DNA of 64,000 bases, from NCBI GenBank assembly GCA_964623815.1, contig CAZUVR010000010.1, forward strand, positions 1 to 64,000, read 5' to 3'. Under the pieces are notes generated by a model, which was not told where the DNA came from, did not search any database, and saw nothing but the letters and a program-made list of their open reading frames with translations. The stretch is from Chroococcopsis sp964623815 (GTDB taxonomy: Bacteria > Cyanobacteriota > Cyanobacteriia > Cyanobacteriales > Microcystaceae). Position 1 is the first letter of the stretch. The number at the start of each line of letters is the position of its first letter. Shown here in pieces: positions 53,484-62,832 of this stretch. Position numbers and translations under genes: made by a program.

Positions 53484-55625
53484 CTATCTCGATCGATCAC
53501 CTCTTTTAGTATGCCTCATTTGCAGATAGGCAGATTCGATATTTCTGGTGAATCTTCGAGCATTCCAGACGGGAGCCATACCTCGGGATTGCCTTAACTT
53601 CCATCTAATCCGCTCCCTTAATTCCCCATCCATACCCAAACGAATGCCCCACTCGATATATTCCTCATCATTCCATGCGATACCCTCATTCAAACCCGCA
53701 TTAACCATTAAAGTATAGCTATTGCGAGAAGACCATTGCTGCCCCACCTTCGTTACCATAGGTATCCCCATCCATAAGGTATCGAGCGTCATCGTGCCAC
53801 CGGTGAAAGGATAAGTATCCAATATCACATCCGCCACTCCCAGATTAGCCCGATAATTACTCACGGGATAGAGAGGTAAAAAGCGCAATCTCTCTGGACT
53901 AACCCCTTCTTCAGAAGCTATTCGGGTGAATAGAGATTTTATCAACTCCCCGCCGCCCCTACCTTGCACCAGTAAATAGCTATGCGGCACGGCTTTTAAT
54001 ACTCGTAGTTGTAATCTGATGGATTCGGGATTACGCTTATAAGAAGTTTGGGCGGTTAGATATATCACCGATTCCGAACCTATCCCTAAATCCCCTCTTC
54101 TTAAAGTGGGTATGCCTATTTCCACTCCATCGATAGCTATATAACTATCGGGTAAGCGCCAAATTTGTTCTCTATAGTAATCCTGTGCGTTCTCGGGTAA
54201 GACGTAATTATCGGCTATATAATAATCTATCGCCGGAATACCCGGCGCATCCCACCCCAACCAACTAACTTGAATATCGGCTGGTTTTAAAGCCATCACT
54301 TCCGATGTAGTCCATCCCGTGAGGCTGTCTAAATCTACCAGTATATCGATCTTATCATCGCTAATCCGCGTGGCTAGGATAGCCGCGTCATCGGGTAAGT
54401 TGTAACAATTATCCGATTTATTCCGGAAATACTGTTTGGTTATGAAGTCCTCTGTTTGATTGATTAAGTAAGTATTGATCTCGAATCTTTCTCGATCGTG
54501 ATAGTTCAGTAACCACCGGCTTATAATACCTATGGAGTGCATTTTCAATGTGTGCCCGATGTAACCTATTTTAATTTTATTATTAAGAACTTCAGCTTTT
54601 TTCTGCTGAATAATTTTCCCCGCGTACTTTTCGTTCACCGCTTTCTGGTATAGCTCGCCGTTTCGATCGATCAGCGCTCTATTTTCCCCTAAATCATCGT
54701 TGATATAGGCTAACGGGGAGGAGATAAGACATGCTCTGCCCAGAAAACTCGGACATCGCCCTGCATTCAAACTATCTTGAAAGGCTTTTTTATATTCTCC
54801 GATCGCGTCGGGCATTTCCAACCAATATCCCCCTGTCACCATCACCAATACTAATGAATATGCTCCGAATGCTTTTTCGGGTAAGCTCTCACATATTTGA
54901 TAGAAGTAGTAACTGCTATCTCTAGCTTCCGCGTACTTTTCCAGCTCTAGGTAATACCAGGGTAATAGATTTGCCAAGTATAAATTTTTGGGTTCTATTT
55001 TTAAACAAATATTGATTATATGTATGGCTATTAATTTATCATTTTTTGCAACTCTAGTTATTGCTTCATTAACTATTTTGATTAAATTACTATCGTCACT
55101 AAATTTATTAAAAATATTTTCTATTAAGGGAATAATTTTATCGTCAGTAAGGTACAATAATTTACTTAGGAATTGCCCCAAAATATCTCTATTTATACTC
55201 GACGCATTCGTACTTAAAAATAAGTCTTGGATTTTCGTAATTTTTTTAACGTCTAAACAGTTTAATTCTATCTCCAATTTATATAAAGACAGGATATTAT
55301 TTACATCGCCTGGCTCGATCTCCCGAATATGGGCCCGAAGCAACCAACTTTTATTCAATTGTCCGATGCTTTCCCGCCTTGCGGCTTCCCCTTCAAGAAT
55401 TTCCACTAATCGGACTATTTGCTCGCTTTCAGTTTGACTTAGCGCGAGAAACCACGTAGCTTGTGCGTCTTCCTCTCTTCCCTCCAAGAGATAAGATAAT
55501 CCGAGATGAAAATAATCCTCTACATTTTGGGATAAATCCGCCTCTATTTTATGCTCATACCAGGCTGAAACTCGATCGAAATCCCCCTCATCTAACCAAA
55601 CCTGTACCTCGGCACTCCAACTCAT
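53484..55625 (-). CDS. SPINDLY-type O-GlcNAc transferase-like protein (array copy 5)
   Basis: This 713-residue protein starts MSWSAEVQVWLDEGDFDRVS. It has the TPR-like N-terminal half (residues 1-350) and GT41-like motifs IGYIGHTLKMHSIGIISRWL, SWLGWDAPGIPAIDYYIADN and TYPFTGGTMTLDTLWMGIPM. It lies 23 bp after the prfB stop and so is probably the first transferase on the transcript. The catalytic lysine context is SYKRNPESIRL instead of LKRHPDTIR, suggesting a different donor or acceptor preference. Confidence 0.88.
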   Translation of the reverse strand: MSWSAEVQVWLDEGDFDRVSAWYEHKIEADLSQNVEDYFHLGLSYLLEGREEDAQATWFLALSQTESEQIVRLVEILEGEAARRESIGQLNKSWLLRAHIREIEPGDVNNILSLYKLEIELNCLDVKKITKIQDLFLSTNASSINRDILGQFLSKLLYLTDDKIIPLIENIFNKFSDDSNLIKIVNEAITRVAKNDKLIAIHIINICLKIEPKNLYLANLLPWYYLELEKYAEARDSSYYFYQICESLPEKAFGAYSLVLVMVTGGYWLEMPDAIGEYKKAFQDSLNAGRCPSFLGRACLISSPLAYINDDLGENRALIDRNGELYQKAVNEKYAGKIIQQKKAEVLNNKIKIGYIGHTLKMHSIGIISRWLLNYHDRERFEINTYLINQTEDFITKQYFRNKSDNCYNLPDDAAILATRISDDKIDILVDLDSLTGWTTSEVMALKPADIQVSWLGWDAPGIPAIDYYIADNYVLPENAQDYYREQIWRLPDSYIAIDGVEIGIPTLRRGDLGIGSESVIYLTAQTSYKRNPESIRLQLRVLKAVPHSYLLVQGRGGGELIKSLFTRIASEEGVSPERLRFLPLYPVSNYRANLGVADVILDTYPFTGGTMTLDTLWMGIPMVTKVGQQWSSRNSYTLMVNAGLNEGIAWNDEEYIEWGIRLGMDGELRERIRWKLRQSRGMAPVWNARRFTRNIESAYLQMRHTKRGDRSR
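55449..55573 (-). repeat. 125-bp direct repeat (copy B)
   Basis: Partner of 53302-53426 in the 5' part of transferase copy 5. The rest of the two genes is much less alike, so the tract has probably been homogenised separately. Confidence 0.8.
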
Positions 55626-55648
55626 ATTCAGGCCCTCGCTCGCCTATG

Positions 55649-56765
55649 TCACAATTGATCTTTTAAGCCGCTAGAGCGCAAATACGCCTCGATGAAAGCG
55701 TCTAAATCCCCATCCATCACCCCGGTGACATCGGTAGTCTCTACATTCGTGCGTAAATCCTTGACTAACTGATAGGGATGAAAGACATAATTCCGGATTT
55801 GATTACCCCAAGCCGCTTCCACCATATCGCCCCGAATTTCCGCGATCGCCTGCGCCCGCTGTTCCTGTAAAATAACCAATAGCTTCGCCTTCAATAAAGC
55901 TAACGCCTTTTCCTTATTCTGTAACTGCGATCGCTCCTGAGTACAGCGCACTGCCAAACCCGTAGGCAAGTGTACCACCCTGACGGCGGTTTCCACCTTA
56001 TTCACATTCTGCCCGCCCTTACCGCCACTCCTGGAGGTGGTAATCTCCAAATCCTTCTCGGGAATATCCAAATTAATCGCCTCATCTCCCAGTAGAGGCA
56101 TCACCTCCACCCCAGCGAAACTGGTTTGGCGTTTGCCGTTAGCGTTAAAGGGTGAAATTCTCACCAGCCGGTGTGTACCCTTCTCACCGCGCAGATAGCC
56201 GTAAGCATACTTCCCTTCAATCTCTAACGTTACCGATTTGATACCCGCTTCATCGCCTTCGGATAACTCCGTCATAGCGAGCTTATAACCCTGCTTTTCG
56301 CCCCAGCGCCGGTACATTCTCAACAACATCTCTGCCCAATCCTGAGCGTCGGTGCCCCCCGCCCCGGCGTTGATCGTCAGTACCGCTCCCCTACTATCAT
56401 AAGCCCCCGACAGGAGCTGTTGTAACTCCCAGCGATCGAGTTCTGACTTCAACCGGTTCAAATTAATCCTGGCTTCCTCGAATAGGGTTTCATCCTCTTC
56501 TACTTCCAATAATTCCAGGATGGCGCTACTATCTTCGAGACGGTGACACCAGCTATCGTATTGTTCTATGTGAGACTTTAAATCATTCAACTGCTGTAAG
56601 GTAGATTGAGCAGAATCCGGCTCATCCCAAAAACCCGGTTGAGCGGCTACCTGCTCCAGATCTTTTATACTGGCCTGTAGACTCGGTAAGTCAAAGATAT
56701 TCCTGGGTTTTCCCCAGGCGCGACTCTAAAGATTCGATTTCTTTTTTTAATTCCCCAGTTTCCAT
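55649..56765 (-). CDS. prfB: Peptide chain release factor 2 with programmed +1 frameshift
   Basis: The ATG 56765 opens a 24-codon frame ending TAT CTT TGA (stop 56693-56691). The following bases continue in the +1 frame (GAC TTA CCG) to 55649, giving 371 residues. The TATCTTTGAC slip site, with CAGGAA just before it as the internal Shine-Dalgarno-like stimulator, is the classic prfB autoregulation signal: when RF2 is low, the ribosome shifts. RF2 identity rests on SPF in VRISPFNANGK (stop-codon recognition, UGA/UAA) and on GGQ in RSGGKGGQNVNKVE. Downstream, five transferase genes follow without a clear gap. Confidence 0.95.
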
Positions 56766-56803
56766 AATAGCCAAATGCGATCGGGCAATTAATATTCTAA
56801 CCG

Positions 56804-57886
56804 TTAAAAAGGAACTATTATCCCCTGCAACCCTAAAGATGTCGCCGTTTGTAAAGCACCCTCCGCTTTATCCCGACTGCTAAACACGCCCACCTGCCAG
56901 AGACTACGGCCCTTATAGGATGTGGGGAAAGCATCGGGAAAACGAGATCTCAACTGATTGCGATCGTTACCGCTCCTCGCTTCTACCATAACCCGAAAAT
57001 TATTATTTCGGCTCGGCGTTGCTACGGTAGAATTTCTCGACAGTACATCGGAGAGAGTCTTGCGATTATTATTCAATGGCGGTGGGGGTACGATACGGCT
57101 GTTAGTATTTTCAGGAGTCGGTAGAGGCGGCAGCGAATTTATCGGCGGCGCAGGCGGTTTCAAGGGTGAATCTGCCCCCTCCGGTAAATCAGGCTCGGGA
57201 GTAACATTATTGAAATCCTTCGCGGAAGACTGTACCGAGTTACCTGGGGTAGTGGGGGCGGTAAACGTCAATTCTTTCCCCCTACTGGCGTTATTACTCG
57301 CCACCGGGGATGTAGGGGCTATCGCTGGTAAGGGGCTATTCAAGTCCTTACTCTCTGCCGTTAAATATACATGACTGAGGGTTCTGCCGGCGAACGACCT
57401 TTTAGTAAATCTCCAACCCGGATTTAATTGAATTTTTAGTAAACCCGAACTTATACCCCCAGTTCTACCAATGACTATTTCCTGACTCGGGTTAGTGCGA
57501 TTGGTGCCGACTAATAATAAATCGCCGTTTTTCTCTACTATTCTCAAAAGATAGCTCATGCCGTAATCTTCGCCGTCGAGACGGAGAGAATAACCATTAC
57601 TGTCGGTGCTACGCTCGCAACTGCCGGTAAAGTCGAAATTGAGTAACAGCGGCTCGACGATGGTGGGCCCGGCTCCGCTTTCGCTCCAACATTGGCGCTT
57701 ACCCTGTATCTGTTGAATGATCAGTAAATCGTATTTTTTACCGTAGGGGCGGGCGATGGCGATGAAATCAGCCTGCTCTACCTCTTGCGCTTGAAAAGTG
57801 GTGGCCCTCGCTAAAGGCGTTACTAGGAGGGTTGAAGAGAGAAAGATAGATGAGATGCTAAAGTAGCGGATCAACCTGGTAATCAT
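56804..57886 (-). CDS. DUF3747 and SPOR-like exported protein
   Basis: This 360-residue protein has a signal peptide (ISSIFLSSTLLVTPLARA). The N-terminal DUF3747 domain contains ADFIAIARPYGKKYDLLIIQ and QCWSESGAGPTIVEPLLLNF, followed by a Pro/Ser/Asn-rich linker (about residues 185-285). The C-terminal part, FRVMVEARSGNDRNQLRSRF and LWQVGVFSSRDKAEGALQTA, is SPOR-like (peptidoglycan-binding). It is probably an outer-envelope protein of unknown role, 38 bp upstream of prfB on the same strand. Confidence 0.88.
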   Translation of the reverse strand: MITRLIRYFSISSIFLSSTLLVTPLARATTFQAQEVEQADFIAIARPYGKKYDLLIIQQIQGKRQCWSESGAGPTIVEPLLLNFDFTGSCERSTDSNGYSLRLDGEDYGMSYLLRIVEKNGDLLLVGTNRTNPSQEIVIGRTGGISSGLLKIQLNPGWRFTKRSFAGRTLSHVYLTAESKDLNSPLPAIAPTSPVASNNASRGKELTFTAPTTPGNSVQSSAKDFNNVTPEPDLPEGADSPLKPPAPPINSLPPLPTPENTNSRIVPPPPLNNNRKTLSDVLSRNSTVATPSRNNNFRVMVEARSGNDRNQLRSRFPDAFPTSYKGRSLWQVGVFSSRDKAEGALQTATSLGLQGIIVPF

Positions 57887-58044
57887 AAAAATAAATAGAC
57901 AGATATATTTTTATCAATCTCAGACGTAGTTAATTTTATTTTGTTTGCGGTGAGAGAAAAATAAGCGCGGCTATGCTTAAAAGCCACTCCTTGATAGGAT
58001 ATTAGATCAATCTCAAGTAACTTTCTAAATTTTAGACGATTAAG

Positions 58045-59394
58045 ATGGGTAGAGCGGATATTATTGGCTTAGGACGATCGGGCATCGCAGCCGCACGACT
58101 GTTAAAGAAACAAGGCTGGAAGGTGAATTTAAGCGATCGCAACTCATCGGCAAGTCTAGAAGAAACACGGCTGCTATTGGCAAGTGAAGGTATCGAAGTT
58201 TATCTCGGCCACAATTACAGTCTCGATGATTCTAACTTACCAGATCTGATCGTCGTCAGCCCTGGAGTACCTTGGGATCTACCCGTATTAGAAAGAGCCA
58301 GAGCCGCTAATATTGATACGCTCGGTGAATTGGAACTAGCCTGGCGCTCTCTGAAATCCATTCCCTGGGTAGGAATCACCGGCACCAACGGCAAAACTAC
58401 CACCACCGCTCTGATCGCAGCCATCTTTCAAAATGCGGGTTTATCGGCTCCCGCCTGTGGCAATATCGGTTACGCCGCCTGTGAACTGGCACTGACAGAA
58501 ACTGGATACGATTGGATCGTAGCGGAAATCAGTAGCTATCAATGCGAGTCATCCCGGGAGTTAGCTCCGAAAATCGGCGTTTGGACTACCTTCACTCCGG
58601 ATCATCTCAGCCGACACACAACCCTAGATAATTATTACGCCATCAAAGCCAGTTTACTCGATCGCAGCGGCTTACAGATCTTCAACGGCGACGATCCCTA
58701 TCTGCGCCGCCTCGGAGTCGGAGAATGGCAGAATGCTTACTGGACTTCCGTAGGTGGTAAAGAGGAGCTGATCGGCAATCCGGCTAGGGGGATCTACCTT
58801 CAAGACAATTGGATCGTCGCTTTCGGTGAATTGATCGCCCCCATCAATCTTTTCAAGATGTCTGGAAGGCATAACTGGCAAAATCTTCTTATGGCGGTGG
58901 GCGCGGCTCGATTAGCGGGCATCGATAAAAACGCCATCACTGCCACTATCGCCTCTTTCCCTGGGGTGAGCCACCGTCTAGAGTATATTTGTACAAAACA
59001 AGGTATAGATTTCATCAACGATAGTAAAGCCACTAACTATGATGCTGCCGAAGTAGGGTTAAAAGCCGTCGCCAACCAGGTGATTCTCATCGCCGGGGGT
59101 GAAGCGAAAGAAGGGGACGATCGCGCCTGGCTGAGTCAGATCAAAACCAAGGCGGCGAAAGTATTACTTATAGGTCAGGCTGCCCCCCTATTCGCGGGGC
59201 GGTTACGAGAAGAAGGTTATATCGATTACGAAGTGGTGGAAACTATGGATAGGGCCGTCACCAGAGGCTTAGAAACCGCCTTAGAATTGAAAGTCAACAC
59301 CGTACTGCTATCCCCCGCCTGCGCTAGTTTCGACCAATATCAAAGCTTTGAACATCGCGGCGACCATTTTCGCCAACTATCTCAATCGCTTTAA
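58045..59394 (+). CDS. murD: UDP-N-acetylmuramoyl-L-alanine--D-glutamate ligase
   Basis: The 449-residue protein starts MGRADIIGLGRSGIAAARLL (the nucleotide-substrate fold of Mur ligases). The ATP loop is GITGTNGKTTTTALIAAIFQ near residue 115. EISSYQCESS (substrate), TPDHLSRHTTLDNYYAIK and INDSKATNYDAAEVGLKA follow. It adds D-glutamate to UDP-MurNAc-L-Ala in the cytoplasm, the second amino-acid step of peptidoglycan synthesis. It stands apart from other mur genes, as often in cyanobacteria. Confidence 0.94.
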   Translation: MGRADIIGLGRSGIAAARLLKKQGWKVNLSDRNSSASLEETRLLLASEGIEVYLGHNYSLDDSNLPDLIVVSPGVPWDLPVLERARAANIDTLGELELAWRSLKSIPWVGITGTNGKTTTTALIAAIFQNAGLSAPACGNIGYAACELALTETGYDWIVAEISSYQCESSRELAPKIGVWTTFTPDHLSRHTTLDNYYAIKASLLDRSGLQIFNGDDPYLRRLGVGEWQNAYWTSVGGKEELIGNPARGIYLQDNWIVAFGELIAPINLFKMSGRHNWQNLLMAVGAARLAGIDKNAITATIASFPGVSHRLEYICTKQGIDFINDSKATNYDAAEVGLKAVANQVILIAGGEAKEGDDRAWLSQIKTKAAKVLLIGQAAPLFAGRLREEGYIDYEVVETMDRAVTRGLETALELKVNTVLLSPACASFDQYQSFEHRGDHFRQLSQSL

Positions 59395-59438
59395 CGTAGT
59401 TTTGTTAGTATGAAAATATAGCCCCGGAAATCACCATT

Positions 59439-60416
59439 ATGCACATCGCTAATAATATTACAGAACTAGTCGGCCGTACTCCTCTAGTCAGATTAAATCG
59501 TATACCTCAAGCAGAGGGTTGTGTAGCTCAAATCGTCGTCAAATTAGAAGGAATGAACCCCGCCGCCTCGGTTAAAGATCGGATCGGGGTAAACATGATC
59601 AACGCCGCCGAGAAAGAGGGCCTGATCACCCCCGGGAAAACCATTCTAGTCGAACCCACCTCTGGAAATACTGGTATCGCCCTGGCTATGACCGCCGCAG
59701 CGAAAGGTTATCAATTGGTGCTGACGATGCCAGAAACCATGAGCCAGGAAAGACGATCGATGTTACGGGCTTACGGCGCACAACTGGAATTAACACCTGG
59801 TCACGAGGGTATGAGCGGCTGTATTCGCAGGGCCCAGGAAATCGTCGCCACCCTCCCAGATGCCTATATGTTACAGCAGTTTAAAAACCCTGCCAACCCA
59901 GAAATCCATCGCCTCACCACAGCAGAAGAAATCTGGACTGATACCGATGGCGCAGTGGATTTCTTGATCGCGGGAGTGGGCACCGGCGGCACGATCACCG
60001 GCGTTAGTGAAGTAATTAAAGCCCGGAAACCCAGTTTTCAAGCGATCGCGGTCGAACCCACTAATAGCCCCGTCCTCTCTGGCGGTAAACCCGGCCCCCA
60101 TAAAATTCAGGGTATAGGAGCCGGATTCGTCCCCGATGTACTGCGGCGCGATCTGATCGATGAAGTGATTCCCGTCAGCGACGAAGCAGCGATCGCCTAC
60201 GGCAGACGATTGGCTCGGGAAGAGGGTATACTATCGGGAATCTCTAGCGGTGCTGCCCTCTGCGCAGCGGTGAAAGTAGGTCAACGTCCCGAGAATGAAG
60301 GTAAATTGATCGTCATGATCCAGCCGAGCTTCGGTGAACGTTATCTCAGTACCCCCCTGTTCAAAGACCTGGAAGCTCAAATAGTCAGCGATCGATTTTT
60401 GAAAGTTCTCAATTAA
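59439..60416 (+). CDS. cysK: Cysteine synthase A (second copy)
   Basis: This 325-residue PLP enzyme has K46 in NPAASVKDRI, TSGNTGIALA and GTGGTITG, like the copy at 31492. The residues differ mainly on the surface and at the C-terminus (LEAQIVSDRFLKVLN). It starts 44 bp after murD, and its last 4 bases overlap the receiver gene on the opposite strand. Two copies may serve different conditions (for example sulfide versus thiosulfate or oxidative stress). Confidence 0.92.
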   Translation: MHIANNITELVGRTPLVRLNRIPQAEGCVAQIVVKLEGMNPAASVKDRIGVNMINAAEKEGLITPGKTILVEPTSGNTGIALAMTAAAKGYQLVLTMPETMSQERRSMLRAYGAQLELTPGHEGMSGCIRRAQEIVATLPDAYMLQQFKNPANPEIHRLTTAEEIWTDTDGAVDFLIAGVGTGGTITGVSEVIKARKPSFQAIAVEPTNSPVLSGGKPGPHKIQGIGAGFVPDVLRRDLIDEVIPVSDEAAIAYGRRLAREEGILSGISSGAALCAAVKVGQRPENEGKLIVMIQPSFGERYLSTPLFKDLEAQIVSDRFLKVLN

Positions 60417-60826
60417 TACGGCAGAACTACCACCTTGAACCAGTATTCAAATACTAGTTCTAAGGTGGCTAGTAAATCTGTTTCCGAACCAGGTTGATAT
60501 AGTATACCGTTAGCTCCGCTACTATAGTACAATTGCACTAAATTAGGATAGCAATTCGGGGTTAAAACTATCAGAGGGATGAGCTGGCAATTAGAGCGGT
60601 GTTTGATCCGCTTGATCACTGTAGTTATTTCTTCCTCCGACGAATTGAGATTGAGGAGGATCAGGGAAGGGGCATAGGGAAGATGTAAAAAGTCATCAGA
60701 GTCGAGTTGGTTAAGGTTAAGAGAATAAAAATCGATCGTCTCGGATAAATTTTCTAGTACTTTTCGTAATAGGGGCAAATTTTCCGGCTGATTTTCTATA
60801 GTTAAGATAGTCTTTTGTCTTTCCAT
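60413..60826 (-). CDS. Degenerate receiver-domain protein
   Basis: At 137 residues this is a stand-alone response-regulator fold (KTILTIENQPENLPLLRKVL, then LILLNLNSS, IPLIVLTPNC, ANGILYQPGS). The phosphoacceptor Asp is Asn59, the acidic pocket DD at the N-terminus is EN (11-12), and the conserved Lys before Pro is Gln111, so phosphorylation is not expected. Thr89 is kept. It probably acts as a protein-protein adaptor, a pseudo-receiver. No kinase or output domain is adjacent. Confidence 0.85.
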   Translation of the reverse strand: MERQKTILTIENQPENLPLLRKVLENLSETIDFYSLNLNQLDSDDFLHLPYAPSLILLNLNSSEEEITTVIKRIKHRSNCQLIPLIVLTPNCYPNLVQLYYSSGANGILYQPGSETDLLATLELVFEYWFKVVVLPY

Positions 60827-61064
60827 CCTTAGAATTATATAGGAGAAGCCTCAGAGATATTAAACAGCCTTTTGGTGTACGTTATCTTCTATCTTCGTGC
60901 CTATGGCATTCATCGCTATTTCTGCTTATATAAATTACCTACTAAAGCTATACTAGGCTATGAGATTTTATAGAAAATCTTCATAAAAGCTAACAGACTT
61001 TGTTTCGGTCTGGTTTTGCCCTTAAATAGGTATCCATCGATATTAGCGCGTGAATTAGCCAAAT

Positions 61065-62183
61065 ATGAATCAAGGCATAGATTTACAAGACAGTTTTATA
61101 CAATCCCTGAAAAACTTGGGATTATCATCGGGCTTGGCTAAGACTATTTGGATGCCACTACCGATGATTTTGATGATTATCGGTGCTACGGTAGGCGTAT
61201 TGGTCTGTGTCTGGCTGGAAAGAAAAATCTCTGCGGCGGCGCAGCAGCGTATCGGACCCGAATACGCTGGCCCTCTAGGCGTTCTCCAGCCGGTAGCCGA
61301 TGGCATCAAGTTAGTATTTAAAGAAGACATTATCCCCGCGAAATCCGATCCCTGGTTATTCACCCTCGGGCCGATATTGGTGGTACTGCCGGTGTTCGTA
61401 TCCTATCTGATCGTCCCCTTCGGACAGAATATAGTTATCACCGATCTCAACGTTGGCATCTTCCTCTGGATAGCTCTTTCCAGTATCGCCCCCATAGGTT
61501 TGTTAATGTCGGGATACTCCTCCAATAACAAATACTCCCTCTTAGGAGGATTGAGGGCGGCAGCACAATCGATCAGCTACGAAATCCCTCTAGCTCTCTC
61601 CGTACTGGCGATCGCTATGATGTCCAACAGCCTCAGCACGATCGACATAGTTCAACAGCAATCCGGCTATGGTCTTCTCGGGTGGAATATCTGGCGGCAA
61701 CCGGTGGGCTTCATCATCTTCTGGATAGCCGCCCTGGCCGAATGCGAGAGATTACCCTTCGACTTACCGGAAGCGGAAGAAGAATTGGTAGCAGGGTATC
61801 AAACCGAATACGCCGGGATGAAATTCGCCCTCTTCTACGTCGCCTCCTACGTTAACCTAGTCCTATCGGCCTTAGTTTTCGCCGTCCTCTATCTCGGTGG
61901 TTGGGAATCCCCTATACCCGTCGGTTTATTAGCGGGTTGGTTGGGAGTGGAAGAAACTAACCCCTTCTTACAAGTAACCACCGCCTCCCTAGGCATTACC
62001 ATGATGGTATTGAAATCCTACTTCCTCATCTTCCTGGCGATTTTACTCCGTTGGACAGTCCCCAGAGTGAGGATCGACCAACTGCTAGATCTGGGCTGGA
62101 AATTTCTCCTCCCCGTTTCCCTGGTCAATTTACTTCTAACCGCCGCTCTAAAGTTAGCTTTTCCCGTAGCTTTCGGCGGCTGA
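61065..62183 (+). CDS. ndhA: NAD(P)H-quinone oxidoreductase subunit 1 (NuoH type)
   Basis: The 372-residue membrane subunit has about eight helices, with VCVWLERKISAAAQQRIGPE near residue 50 and AECERLPFDLPEAEEELVAG near residue 228, the quinone-chamber loops of NuoH. It is part of the membrane arm of NDH-1, which oxidises ferredoxin and pumps protons into the thylakoid lumen for cyclic electron flow. It is the first of four ndh genes in a tight cluster. A perfect hairpin AGATTTT-ATAG-AAAATCT lies about 100 bp upstream. Confidence 0.95.
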   Translation: MNQGIDLQDSFIQSLKNLGLSSGLAKTIWMPLPMILMIIGATVGVLVCVWLERKISAAAQQRIGPEYAGPLGVLQPVADGIKLVFKEDIIPAKSDPWLFTLGPILVVLPVFVSYLIVPFGQNIVITDLNVGIFLWIALSSIAPIGLLMSGYSSNNKYSLLGGLRAAAQSISYEIPLALSVLAIAMMSNSLSTIDIVQQQSGYGLLGWNIWRQPVGFIIFWIAALAECERLPFDLPEAEEELVAGYQTEYAGMKFALFYVASYVNLVLSALVFAVLYLGGWESPIPVGLLAGWLGVEETNPFLQVTTASLGITMMVLKSYFLIFLAILLRWTVPRVRIDQLLDLGWKFLLPVSLVNLLLTAALKLAFPVAFGG

Positions 62184-62208
62184 CCTCCCTTACCCCCCCT
62201 TAATCACC

Positions 62209-62784
62209 ATGTTTAACATTCTTAAACAAGTTAGCGACTACGCCAAAGGCAGTATCCAAGCGGCTAAATATATCGGTCAAGGACTGGGTGTTACTTTTGA
62301 CCATATGCGCCGCCGCCCCGTTACCGTTCAATATCCCTATGAAAAACTGATCCCCTCGGAACGTTTTCGCGGACGCATTCACTTTGAATTCGATAAATGT
62401 ATCGCCTGTGAAGTCTGTGTTCGCGTCTGTCCGATCAACCTACCCGTAGTAGATTGGACATTCAATAAAGAGGTGAAAAAGAAAGAACTAAAACACTACA
62501 GCATCGATTTCGGTGTCTGTATCTTCTGCGGTAACTGCGTCGAATACTGTCCCACCAATTGTTTATCGATGACGGAAGAGTACGAACTCGCCTCCTACGA
62601 TCGCCACGATCTCAACTTCGATAACGTGGCTCTCGGTCGTTTACCCTACAAGGTAACTCAAGATCCAATGGTGACACCCTTAAGAGAGTTAGGATACTTA
62701 CCCAAAGGCGTTATCGAACCTCATGATTTACCCCCCGGTAGTCAACGCCCCGGCAAACGTCCGGAGGAAATCGTTAACCAGTAA
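62209..62784 (+). CDS. ndhI: NAD(P)H-quinone oxidoreductase subunit I (2 x 4Fe-4S)
   Basis: The 191-residue protein has two [4Fe-4S] motifs, CIACEVCVRVCPINLP and CIFCGNCVEYCPTNCL. These link the electron-input part of NDH-1 to the quinone site; in cyanobacteria electrons come from ferredoxin. The C-terminal tail (EPHDLPPGSQRPGKRPEEI) is the extension typical of cyanobacterial NdhI. It begins 25 bp after ndhA. Confidence 0.95.
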   Translation: MFNILKQVSDYAKGSIQAAKYIGQGLGVTFDHMRRRPVTVQYPYEKLIPSERFRGRIHFEFDKCIACEVCVRVCPINLPVVDWTFNKEVKKKELKHYSIDFGVCIFCGNCVEYCPTNCLSMTEEYELASYDRHDLNFDNVALGRLPYKVTQDPMVTPLRELGYLPKGVIEPHDLPPGSQRPGKRPEEIVNQ

Positions 62785-62832
62785 TCACGATAATGGGGAT
62801 GCAACCTGCATCCCCGAAGGAGAATAAGTATA

